Below are positions 1-8,202 of a DNA stretch of 64,000 nucleotides, in pieces (position 1 is the first letter of the stretch; the number at the start of each line of letters is the position of its first letter). The notes beneath the pieces were generated by a model. It saw only the letters and a list, made by a program, of their open reading frames with translations, did not search any database and was not told the DNA's origin. This DNA is from Apostichopus japonicus. Its lineage: Eukaryota > Echinodermata > Holothuroidea > Aspidochirotida > Stichopodidae. The DNA is taken from NCBI RefSeq assembly GCF_037975245.1, contig NC_092577.1:17436013-17500012 (forward strand), written 5' to 3'. Position numbers and translations under genes: made by a program.

Positions 1-48
1 CAGTACTTGGATGGGTGACCGCCTGGGAATACTGGGTGCCGTAGGCTT
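1..48 (+). rRNA. 5S rRNA (class A), 5' truncated by window edge
   Basis: Only gene positions 73-120 are present, starting inside the C-box; the 3' end is GCCGTAGGCTT. Confidence 0.93.
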
Positions 49-115
49 TTATTTTCATAATTGATAACACGACGATGATGAGAAATTGAAATGGCCTACA
101 TTGACCTCTTGTTAT

Positions 116-235
116 GTCTACGGCCACATCACGTTGACTATACCGGTTCTCGTCCGATCACCGAAGTCAAGCAACGTAGAGCGCAGTCAGTACTTGGATG
201 GGTGACCGCCTGGGAATACTGGGTGCCGTAGGCTT
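116..235 (+). rRNA. 5S rRNA (class A), reference copy
   Basis: This is the 5S RNA of the large ribosomal subunit, and this copy serves as the class A reference. It is 120 nt, the normal eukaryotic length. Positions 1-9 (GTCTACGGC) pair fully with 110-118 (GCCGTAGGC) as helix I. Positions 17-21 (CGTTG) pair with 57-61 (CAACG) in helix II. The conserved block GTACTTGGATGGGTGACC is present from position 75. The unit is short, and transcription should stop in the T4 run at the 3' end. Confidence 0.96.
166..216 (+). promoter_or_regulatory. Internal control region of a 5S gene (representative)
   Basis: This is the type 1 RNA polymerase III promoter inside the gene at 116. The A-box-like stretch GTCAAGCAACGTAGAGC is at 166-182. 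The C-box-like stretch begins GTACTTGGATGGGTGACCGC at 190. In known 5S genes this region binds TFIIIA and recruits TFIIIC and TFIIIB. The same region recurs in every 5S gene here; A70T lies between the boxes and the class C GG insertion lies at the downstream edge of the C-box. Confidence 0.8.
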
Positions 236-244
236 TTATTTTTT
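234..244 (+). terminator. RNA polymerase III terminator (representative)
   Basis: T4, one A, then T6 follow directly on the 5S 3' end. Most units have T4-A-T4 followed by CATAATTG. Runs of four or more T on the non-template strand are the usual polymerase III stop. Confidence 0.8.
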
Positions 245-518
245 ATAATTGATAACACTATGTTGCCACGACGATGAGAAATTGAAATGGCCTTCATTGT
301 CTTTCCACAAGGAAAGTGTCTTGCCACGAGGAAAGCGATTTGAAAATCGAATATATTAATAAATACCTCGTTTGTTTTTATATATTAGAATTTTCTACAT
401 ATATATGTAAAATATAGATTAACATAATATATATTAAATCCATTCATGTATAATATATATATTAAATCCACTGATCATAACCTACCAGACAAGTAGCCTA
501 CATTTCACCTCTTGGAAT

Positions 519-638
519 GTCTACGGCCACATCACGTTGACTATACCGGTTCTCGTCCGATCACCGAAGTCAAGCAACGTAGAGCGCAGTCAGTACTTGG
601 ATGGGTGACCGCCTGGGAATACTGGGTGCCGTAGGCTT
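519..638 (+). rRNA. 5S rRNA (class A)
   Basis: Follows a long spacer but has neither T19A nor C12T, which is exceptional. Confidence 0.95.
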
Positions 639-714
639 TTATTTTTTATAATTGATAACACTATGTTGCCACGACGATGAGAAATTGAAATGGCCTACAT
701 TGACCTCTTGTTAT

Positions 715-834
715 GTCTACGGCCACATCACGTTGACTATACCGGTTCTCGTCCGATCACCGAAGTCAAGCAACGTAGAGCGCAGTCAGTACTTGGATGG
801 GTGACCGCCTGGGAATACTGGGTGCCGCAGGCTT
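715..834 (+). rRNA. 5S rRNA (class B)
   Basis: Short spacer upstream; T114C only. Confidence 0.93.
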
Positions 835-909
835 TTATTTTCATAATTGATAACACTATGTTGCCACGACGATGAGAAATTGAAATGGCCTACATTGACC
901 TCTTGTTAT

Positions 910-1031
910 GTCTACGGCCACATCACGTTGACTATACCGGTTCTCGTCCGATCACCGAAGTCAAGCAACGTAGAGCGCAGTCAGTACTTGGATGGGTGAC
1001 CGCCTGGGGGAATACTGGGTGCCGCAGGCTT
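910..1031 (+). rRNA. 5S rRNA (class C)
   Basis: Short spacer upstream; GG insertion plus T114C. Confidence 0.88.
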
Positions 1032-1106
1032 TTATTTTCATAATTGATAACACTATGTTGCCACGACGATGAGAAATTGAAATGGCCTACATTGACCTCT
1101 TGTTAT

Positions 1107-1226
1107 GTCTACGGCCACATCACGTTGACTATACCGGTTCTCGTCCGATCACCGAAGTCAAGCAACGTAGAGCGCAGTCAGTACTTGGATGGGTGACCGC
1201 CTGGGAATACTGGGTGCCGCAGGCTT
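1107..1226 (+). rRNA. 5S rRNA (class B)
   Basis: Short spacer upstream. Confidence 0.93.
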
Positions 1227-1293
1227 TTATTTTCATAATTGATAACACGACGATGATGAGAAATTGAAATGGCCTACATTGACCTCTTTTTAT

Positions 1294-1413
1294 GTCTACG
1301 GCCACATCACGTTGACTATACCGGTTCTCGTCCGATCACCGAAGTCAAGCAACGTAGAGCGCAGTCAGTACTTGGATGGGTGACCGCCTGGGAATACTGG
1401 GTGCCGCAGGCTT
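1294..1413 (+). rRNA. 5S rRNA (class B)
   Basis: Short spacer upstream (187-bp unit). Confidence 0.93.
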
Positions 1414-1695
1414 TTATTTTCATCATTGATAACACTATGTTGCCACGACGATGAGAAATTGAAATGGCCTTCATTGTCTTTCCACAAGGAAAGTGTCTTG
1501 CCACGAGGAAAGCGATTTGAAAATCGAATATATTAATAAATACCTCGTTTGTTTTTATATATTAGAATTTTCTAGATATATATGTAAAATATAGATTAAC
1601 ATAATATATATTAAATCCATTCATGTATAATATATATATTAAATCCACTGATCATAACCTACCAGACAACTAGCCTACATTTCGCCTCTTGGAAT

Positions 1696-1815
1696 GTCTA
1701 CGGCCACATCACGATGACTATACCGGTTCTCGTCCGATCACCGAAGTCAAGCAACGTAGAGCGCAGTCAGTACTTGGATGGGTGACCGCCTGGGAATACT
1801 GGGTGCCGTAGGCTT
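1696..1815 (+). rRNA. 5S rRNA (class A)
   Basis: T19A; long spacer upstream. Confidence 0.95.
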
Positions 1816-2097
1816 TTATTTTCATAATTGATAACACTATGTTGCCACGACGATGACAAATTGAAATGGCCTTCATTGTCTTTCCACAAGGAAAGTGTCT
1901 TGCCACGAGGAAAGCGATTTGAAAATCGAATATATTAATAAATACCTCGTTTGTTTTTATATATTAGAATTTTCTAGATATATATGTAAAATATAGATTA
2001 ACATAATATATATTAAATCCATTCATGTATAATATATATATTAAATCCACTGATCATAAACTACCAGACAAGTAGCCTACATTTCACCTCTTGGAAT

Positions 2098-2219
2098 GTC
2101 TACGGCCATATCACGTTGACTATACCGGTTCTCGTCCGATCACCGAAGTCAAGCAACGTAGAGCGCAGTCAGTACTTGGATGGGTGACCGCCTGGGGGAA
2201 TACTGGGTGCCGCAGGCTT
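2098..2219 (+). rRNA. 5S rRNA (class C)
   Basis: C12T; long spacer upstream. Confidence 0.88.
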
Positions 2220-2294
2220 TTATTTTCATAATTGATAACACTATGTTGCCACGACGATGAGAAATTGAAATGGCCTACATTGACCTCTTGTTAT

Positions 2295-2414
2295 GTCTAC
2301 GGCCACATCACGTTGACTATACCGGTTCTCGTCCGATCACCGAAGTCAAGCAACGTAGAGCGCAGTCAGTACTTGGATGGGTGACCGCCTGGGAATACTG
2401 GGTGCCGTAGGCTT
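2295..2414 (+). rRNA. 5S rRNA (class A)
   Basis: Short spacer upstream. Confidence 0.95.
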
Positions 2415-2481
2415 TTATTTTCATAATTGATAACACGACGATGATGAGAAATTGAAATGGCCTACATTGACCTCTTGTTAT

Positions 2482-2601
2482 GTCTACGGCCACATCACGT
2501 TGACTATACCGGTTCTCGTCCGATCACCGAAGTCAAGCAACGTAGAGCGCAGTCAGTACTTGGATGGGTGACCGCCTGGGAATACTGGGTGCCGTAGGCT
2601 T
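2482..2601 (+). rRNA. 5S rRNA (class A)
   Basis: Short spacer upstream. Confidence 0.95.
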
Positions 2602-2677
2602 TTATTTTTTATAATTGATAACACTATGTTGCCACGACGATGAGAAATTGAAATGGCCTACATTGACCGGTTTTTAT

Positions 2678-2797
2678 GTCTACGGCCACATCACGTTGAC
2701 TATACCGGTTCTCGTCCGATCACCGAAGTCAAGCAACGTAGAGCGCAGTCAGTACTTGGATGGGTGACCGCCTGGGAATACTGGGTGCCGCAGGCTT
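2678..2797 (+). rRNA. 5S rRNA (class B)
   Basis: Short spacer upstream, with CCGGTTTTTAT just before the gene. Confidence 0.93.
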
Positions 2798-2872
2798 TTA
2801 TTTTCATAATTGATAACACTATGTTGCCACGACGATGAGAAATTGAAATGGCCTACATTGACCTCTTGTTAT

Positions 2873-2992
2873 GTCTACGGCCACATCACGTTCACTATAC
2901 CGGTTCTCGTCCGATCACCGAAGTCAAGCAACGTAAAGCGCAGTCAGTACTTGGATGGGTGACCGCCTGGGAATACTGGGTGCCGTAGGCTT
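2873..2992 (+). rRNA. 5S rRNA (class A), G21C and G64A
   Basis: G21C opens the pair G21-C57 at the end of helix II, and G64A lies just after the A-box side of helix II. The pairing of both changes with a short spacer is unique to this copy. Confidence 0.92.
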
Positions 2993-3059
2993 TTATTTTC
3001 ATAATTGATAACACGACGATGATGAGAAATTGAAATGGCCTACATTGACCTCTTTTTAT

Positions 3060-3179
3060 GTCTACGGCCACATCACGTTGACTATACCGGTTCTCGTCCG
3101 ATCACCGAAGTCAAGCAACGTAGAGCGCAGTCAGTACTTGGATGGGTGACCGCCTGGGAATACTGGGTGCCGTAGGCTT
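3060..3179 (+). rRNA. 5S rRNA (class A)
   Basis: Short spacer upstream. Confidence 0.95.
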
Positions 3180-3246
3180 TTATTTTCATAATTGATAACA
3201 CGACGATGATGAGAAATTGAAATGGCCTACATTGACCTCTTTTTAT
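3180..3246 (+). repeat. Short 5S intergenic spacer (representative)
   Basis: This 67-bp spacer makes a 187-bp unit. It starts with the T-run terminator, continues CATAATTGATAACACGACGA, and ends in the gene-proximal block CCTACATTGACCTC. A second short form is about 9 bp longer because it carries CTATGTTGCCA after GATAACA. No TATA box is obvious upstream of the gene. Confidence 0.85.
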
Positions 3247-3366
3247 GTCTACGGCCACATCACGTTGACTATACCGGTTCTCGTCCGATCACCGAAGTCA
3301 AGCAACGTAGAGCGCAGTCAGTACTTGGATGGGTGACCGCCTGGGAATACTGGGTGCCGCAGGCTT
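3247..3366 (+). rRNA. 5S rRNA (class B)
   Basis: Short spacer upstream. Confidence 0.93.
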
Positions 3367-3441
3367 TTATTTTCATAATTGATAACACTATGTTGCCACG
3401 ACGATGAGAAATTGAAATGGCCTACATTGACCTCTTGTTAT

Positions 3442-3561
3442 GTCTACGGCCACATCACGTTGACTATACCGGTTCTCGTCCGATCACCGAAGTCAAGCAA
3501 CGTAGAGCGCAGTCAGTACTTGGATGGGTGACCGCCTGGGAATACTGTGTGCCGTAGGCTT
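3442..3561 (+). rRNA. 5S rRNA (class A), G107T
   Basis: Short spacer upstream; G107T is found only in this copy. Confidence 0.93.
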
Positions 3562-3628
3562 TTATTTTCATAATTGATAACACGACGATGATGAGAAATT
3601 GAAATGGCCTACATTGACCTCTTGTTAT

Positions 3629-3748
3629 GTCTACGGCCACATCACGTTGACTATACCGGTTCTCGTCCGATCACCGAAGTCAAGCAACGTAGAGCGCAGT
3701 CAGTACTTGGATGGGTGACCGCCTGGGAATACTGGGTGCCGTAGGCTT
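3629..3748 (+). rRNA. 5S rRNA (class A)
   Basis: Short spacer upstream. Confidence 0.95.
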
Positions 3749-3815
3749 TTATTTTCATAATTGATAACACGACGATGATGAGAAATTGAAATGGCCTACA
3801 TTGACCGGTTTTTAT

Positions 3816-3937
3816 GTCTACGGCCACATCACGTTGACTATACCGGTTCTCGTCCGATCACCGAAGTCAAGCAACGTAGAGCGCAGTCAGTACTTGGATG
3901 GGTGACCGCCTGGGGGAATACTGGGTGCCGCAGGCTT
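3816..3937 (+). rRNA. 5S rRNA (class C)
   Basis: Short spacer upstream. Confidence 0.88.
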
Positions 3938-4217
3938 TTATTTTCATAATTGATAACACTATGTTGCCACGACGATGACAAATTGAAATGGCCTTCATTG
4001 TCTTTCCACAAGGAAAGTGTCTTGCCACGAGGAAAGCGATTTGAAAATCGAATATATTAATAAATAACTCGTTTGTTTTTATATATTAGAATTGTCTACA
4101 TATATATGTAAAATATAGATTAACATAATATATATTAAATCCATTCATGTATAATATATATTAAATCCACTGATCATAACTTACCAGACAACTAGCCTAC
4201 ATTTCGCCTCTTGGAAT

Positions 4218-4337
4218 GTCTACGGCCACATCACGATGACTATACCGGTTCTCGTCCGATCACCGAAGTCAAGCAACGTAGAGCGCAGTCAGTACTTGGA
4301 TGGGTGACCGCCTGGGAATACTGGGTGCCGTAGGCTT
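4218..4337 (+). rRNA. 5S rRNA (class A)
   Basis: T19A; long spacer upstream. Confidence 0.95.
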
Positions 4338-4404
4338 TTATTTTCATAATTGATAACACGACGATGATGAGAAATTGAAATGGTCTACATTGACCTCTTG
4401 TTAT

Positions 4405-4524
4405 GTCTACGGCCACATCACGTTGACTATACCGGTTCTCGTCCGATCACCGATGTCAAGCAACGTAGAGCGCAGTCAGTACTTGGATGGGTGACCGCCT
4501 GGGAATACTGGGTGCCGTAGGCTT
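4405..4524 (+). rRNA. 5S rRNA (class A)
   Basis: A50T; short spacer of the GGTCTACATTG type upstream. Confidence 0.95.
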
Positions 4525-4591
4525 TTATTTTCATAATTGATAACACGACGATGATGAGAAATTGAAATGGCCTACATTGACCTCTTTTTAT

Positions 4592-4711
4592 GTCTACGGC
4601 CACATCACGTTGACTATACCGGTTCTCGTCCGATCACCGAAGTCAAGCAACGTAGAGCGCAGTCAGTACTTGGATGGGTGACCGCCTGGGAATACTGGGT
4701 GCCGCAGGCTT
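4592..4711 (+). rRNA. 5S rRNA (class B)
   Basis: Short spacer upstream. Confidence 0.93.
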
Positions 4712-4786
4712 TTATTTTCATAATTGATAACACTATGTTGCCACGACGATGAGAAATTGAAATGGCCTACATTGACCTCTTGTTAT

Positions 4787-4906
4787 GTCTACGGCCACAT
4801 CACGTTGACTATACCGGTTCTCGTCCGATCACCGAAGTCAAGCAACGTAGAGCGCAGTCAGTACTTGGATGGGTGACCGCCTGGGAATACTGGGTGCCGT
4901 AGGCTT
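4787..4906 (+). rRNA. 5S rRNA (class A)
   Basis: Short spacer upstream. Confidence 0.95.
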
Positions 4907-4973
4907 TTATTTTCATAATTGATAACACGACGATGATGAGAAATTGAAATGGCCTACATTGACCTCTTGTTAT

Positions 4974-5093
4974 GTCTACGGCCACATCACGTTGACTATA
5001 CCGGTTCTCGTCCGATCACCGAAGTCAAGCAACGTAGAGCGCAGTCAGTACTTGGATGGGTGACCGCCTGGGAATACTGGGTGCCGTAGGCTT
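4974..5093 (+). rRNA. 5S rRNA (class A)
   Basis: Short spacer upstream. Confidence 0.95.
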
Positions 5094-5169
5094 TTATTTT
5101 TTATAATTGATAACACTATGTTGCCACGACGATGAGAAATTGAAATGGCCTACATTGACCGGTTTTTAT

Positions 5170-5289
5170 GTCTACGGCCACATCACGTTGACTATACCGG
5201 TTCTCGTCCGATCACCGAAGTCAAGCAACGTAGAGCGCAGTCAGTACTTGGATGGGTGACCGCCTGGGAATACTGGGTGCCGTAGGCTT
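5170..5289 (+). rRNA. 5S rRNA (class A)
   Basis: Short spacer upstream. Confidence 0.95.
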
Positions 5290-5356
5290 TTATTTTCATA
5301 ATTGATAACACGACGATGATGAGAAATTGAAATGGCCTACATTGACCGGTTTTTAT

Positions 5357-5476
5357 GTCTACGGCCACATCACGTTGACTATACCGGTTCTCGTCCGATC
5401 ACCGAAGTCAAGCAACGTAGAGCGCAGTCAGTACTTGGATGGGTGACCGCCTGGGAATACTGGGTGCCGTAGGCTT
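5357..5476 (+). rRNA. 5S rRNA (class A)
   Basis: Short spacer upstream. Confidence 0.95.
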
Positions 5477-5543
5477 TTATTTTCATAATTGATAACACGA
5501 CGATGATGAGAAATTGAAATGGCCTACATTGACCGGTTTTTAT

Positions 5544-5665
5544 GTCTACGGCCACATCACGTTGACTATACCGGTTCTCGTCCGATCACCGAAGTCAAGC
5601 AACGTAGAGCGCAGTCAGTACTTGGATGGGTGACCGCCTGGGGGAATACTGGGTGCCGCAGGCTT
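5544..5665 (+). rRNA. 5S rRNA (class C)
   Basis: Short spacer upstream. Confidence 0.88.
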
Positions 5666-5947
5666 TTATTTTCATAATTGATAACACTATGTTGCCACGA
5701 CGATGAGAAATTGAAATGGCCTTCATTGTCTTTCCACAAGGAAAGTGTCTTGCCACGAGGAAAGCGATTTGAAAATCGAATATATTAATAAATAACTCGT
5801 TTGTTTTTATATATTCGAATTTTCTACATATAGATGTAAAATATAGATTAACATAATATATATTAAATCCATTCATGTATAATATATATATTAAATCCAC
5901 TAATCATAACCTACCAGACAACTAGCCTACATTTCGCCTCTTGGAAT

Positions 5948-6067
5948 GTCTACGGCCACATCACGATGACTATACCGGTTCTCGTCCGATCACCGAAGTC
6001 AAGCAACGTAGAGCGCAGTCAGTACTTGGATGGGTGACCGCCTGGGAATACTGGGTGCCGTAGGCTT
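5948..6067 (+). rRNA. 5S rRNA (class A)
   Basis: T19A; long spacer upstream. Confidence 0.95.
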
Positions 6068-6349
6068 TTATTTTCATAATTGATAACACTATGTTGCCAC
6101 GACGATGAGAAATTGAAATGGCCTTCATTGTCTTTCCACAAGGAAAGTGTCTTGCCACGAGGAAAGCGATTTGAAAATCGAATATATTAATAAATACCTC
6201 GTTTGTTTTTATATATTAGAATTTTCTAGATATATATGTAAAATATAGGTTAACATAATATATATTAAATCCATTCATGTATAATATATATATTAAATCC
6301 ACTGATCATAACCTACCAGACAAGTAGCCTACATTTCACCTCTTGGAAT

Positions 6350-6469
6350 GTCTACGGCCATATCACGTTGACTATACCGGTTCTCGTCCGATCACCGAAG
6401 TCAAGCAACGTAGAGCGCAGTCAGTACTTGGATGGGTGACCGCCTGGGAATACTGGGTGCCGCAGGCTT
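6350..6469 (+). rRNA. 5S rRNA (class B), last gene before LINE copy 1
   Basis: C12T; long spacer upstream. Its own downstream long spacer is interrupted 222 bp after the gene by the LINE. Confidence 0.93.
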
Positions 6470-6691
6470 TTATTTTCATAATTGATAACACTATGTTGCC
6501 ACGACGATGAGAAATTGAAATGGCCTTCATTGTCTTTCCACAAGGAAAGTGTCTTGCCACGAGGAAAGCGATTTGAAAATCGAATATATTAATAAATAAC
6601 TCGTTTGTTTTTATATATTAGAATTTTCTACATATAGATGTAAAATATAGATTAACATAATATATATTAAATCCATTCATGTATAATATAT

Positions 6692-6960
6692 GTCGTGGTG
6701 TGATACAGTGTGATACAGTGGATACAGTGTGATACAGTCGTGGCGCGGTTGGTTGTGCTCTTTGTTAGCTGTTTTCTTTGTTACTTTTTTCGAACTTACT
6801 TGTTCCACGTTTTCTTCAACCTGCAACATCCAAGTTCTTGGATGCTAGCGGGTTTTTATTACTGTGTTTCATTTTGGACCGTTAAACTGTAGGAGTTTTG
6901 TAGGTAATTTTTGAAGTCGCCAAGGCGACGAAGGCCGCCAAGGCGTGTGCTAGTGCGAAC
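6692..6960 (+). promoter_or_regulatory. LINE copy 1 5' UTR
   Basis: This 269-nt leader starts at TCGTGG and has four GATACAG units at 6702, 6712, 6721 and 6731 (spacing 10, 9 and 10), followed by a second TCGTGG at 6738. A perfect hairpin, GTCGCC-AA-GGCGAC, lies at 6916-6929, 31 nt before the ORF1 start codon. LINEs usually carry an internal promoter in this region; none is proven here. A 60-codon open frame from 6710 begins with GTG, so I do not call it a gene. Confidence 0.6.
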
Positions 6961-8202
6961 ATGGGTTCCGCGAAACCATCAATACAACGTTTGAAAACTA
7001 ACAGTGTTAGGGTATTTGACAATGGACATAGCTATGGAGACATACTGAAATCGATATCTGAGGATCTTGGGAATAATAGAATTGTGGGATGTGTTAAGAC
7101 GTCAGGGCACTGGATTGTGACATTGAAGAATGAATCTGATGCGGAACTTATCCAGGAAACCGGCCTTAATATTAAAGGCGACCATTGTAATGTTACCGGA
7201 GTGGAAAAATTTATACTAACGGTGAGTCTTTTTGGGGTACCCTGTTACATTTCTGACGAAGAACTTTCGGCTAAGCTAGAGGAATACGGATGCTCAATTA
7301 AATCCAAATGGACGCGAAAATACTATTCCGACTATCCAGACGTGGAAAACGGTATTCGATTCGTAAGAGTACAGTTGCCAAATAATGCCAAAAGCCTGCC
7401 CTACGCAATTACGATTGCTGGTGTACATCTAAGACTTAAACACAACAGCCAATCTAAAGTCTGTAACAACTGCTTGAGCGACACCCATGTCATGAAAGAA
7501 TGTCCCCAGTACGTATGTAGAGAATGTAATAACCAGGGCCACACGGAGAGCCGTTGCCCTAGGATAAAGTGCTTTAGATGCCAAAACTTTGGTCATAAAA
7601 GTTTCCTATGCACGGAGCAACCACCTGAGGAAGATAACGATGTCGAACCAGAGAAGCCTTCAGACAATGGTGAGATGGACACAGAAACTGAACCTTCTAA
7701 CGTCACTGAGAGCGCCAACAAGGAAACAGTTCCCGGGGGCCCACCAGCTCAACCCACAGTGCAACCTCCTGACACGGTAGATCAAGCCAACCGGAACAAG
7801 GACCAAATTGAGGAGACTCTGCCTACCAACACCCAGCCACAGCAGAAACAACCGAAATCTCCCAAGAAAGCGAAGGCTACGACCACAGCGACCAAGAAAA
7901 ATCCCACCGACGAAGCACAGAAATCCCGACTACAAAGAAAACCCGACTACAAACCAGGAAGTAATGGAGACACCACTGAAACTGTAAATGACTCTATGGC
8001 ACACCTTAAAAGGCAGATGTCTTTGGATGAGGACAACTTCATTTTTGTAAGACACAAGAAGAAAATACCAACACCAAACCTTAGCAAGGCAAGAACCGTA
8101 ACAAGCAAAAACAATCAAACCTCACTTCTATATCGTCATCGTCATCATACTCTTTCTTGTTTTAATGGATCCAACAAAAAACAAAATAGAAACAAGGGAT
8201 AA
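6961..8202 (+). CDS. LINE ORF1 protein (nucleic-acid-binding, CCHC zinc knuckles), copy 1
   Basis: This 413-aa protein should bind the element RNA and form the ribonucleoprotein for retrotransposition. Residues about 85-160 look like the RRM-like fold common before knuckles in LINE ORF1 proteins; this is inferred from spacing, not proven. Three perfect CX2CX4HX4C knuckles follow: C168/C171/H176/C181, C186/C189/H194/C199 and C204/C207/H212/C217. Residues about 218-345 are rich in Pro, Glu, Thr, Lys and Gln and are probably disordered. The ATG at 6961 is the first in a frame open from 6904 and has A at -3 and G at +4, a strong Kozak context. The last 38 nt overlap ORF2. Confidence 0.9.
   Translation: MGSAKPSIQRLKTNSVRVFDNGHSYGDILKSISEDLGNNRIVGCVKTSGHWIVTLKNESDAELIQETGLNIKGDHCNVTGVEKFILTVSLFGVPCYISDEELSAKLEEYGCSIKSKWTRKYYSDYPDVENGIRFVRVQLPNNAKSLPYAITIAGVHLRLKHNSQSKVCNNCLSDTHVMKECPQYVCRECNNQGHTESRCPRIKCFRCQNFGHKSFLCTEQPPEEDNDVEPEKPSDNGEMDTETEPSNVTESANKETVPGGPPAQPTVQPPDTVDQANRNKDQIEETLPTNTQPQQKQPKSPKKAKATTTATKKNPTDEAQKSRLQRKPDYKPGSNGDTTETVNDSMAHLKRQMSLDEDNFIFVRHKKKIPTPNLSKARTVTSKNNQTSLLYRHRHHTLSCFNGSNKKQNRNKG

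Larger units (their letters stand above)
1..6691 (+). repeat. 5S rDNA tandem array, block 1
   Basis: This block holds one truncated and 27 complete 5S genes. Most units are short; long units precede the genes at 519, 1696, 2098, 4218, 5948 and 6350. It has the densest run of short units in the window, from 2098 to 3816. The spacer after the last gene is broken at 6691 by LINE copy 1. Apart from the 5S genes and spacers I see nothing else here. Confidence 0.95.

Noticed and set aside
1316-1504. Repeated 61-62 codon open frames on both strands over 5S units, and longer 101-110 codon minus-strand versions reaching into long spacers
   Set aside because: They are translations of the conserved 5S gene and spacer, repeat only because the units repeat, and show no protein-like features.
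6710-6892. 60-codon hydrophobic open frame in the LINE 5' UTR (also at 16074 and 41262)
   Set aside because: It begins with GTG, not ATG, lies over the GATACAG repeats, and has no independent support as a eukaryotic gene.
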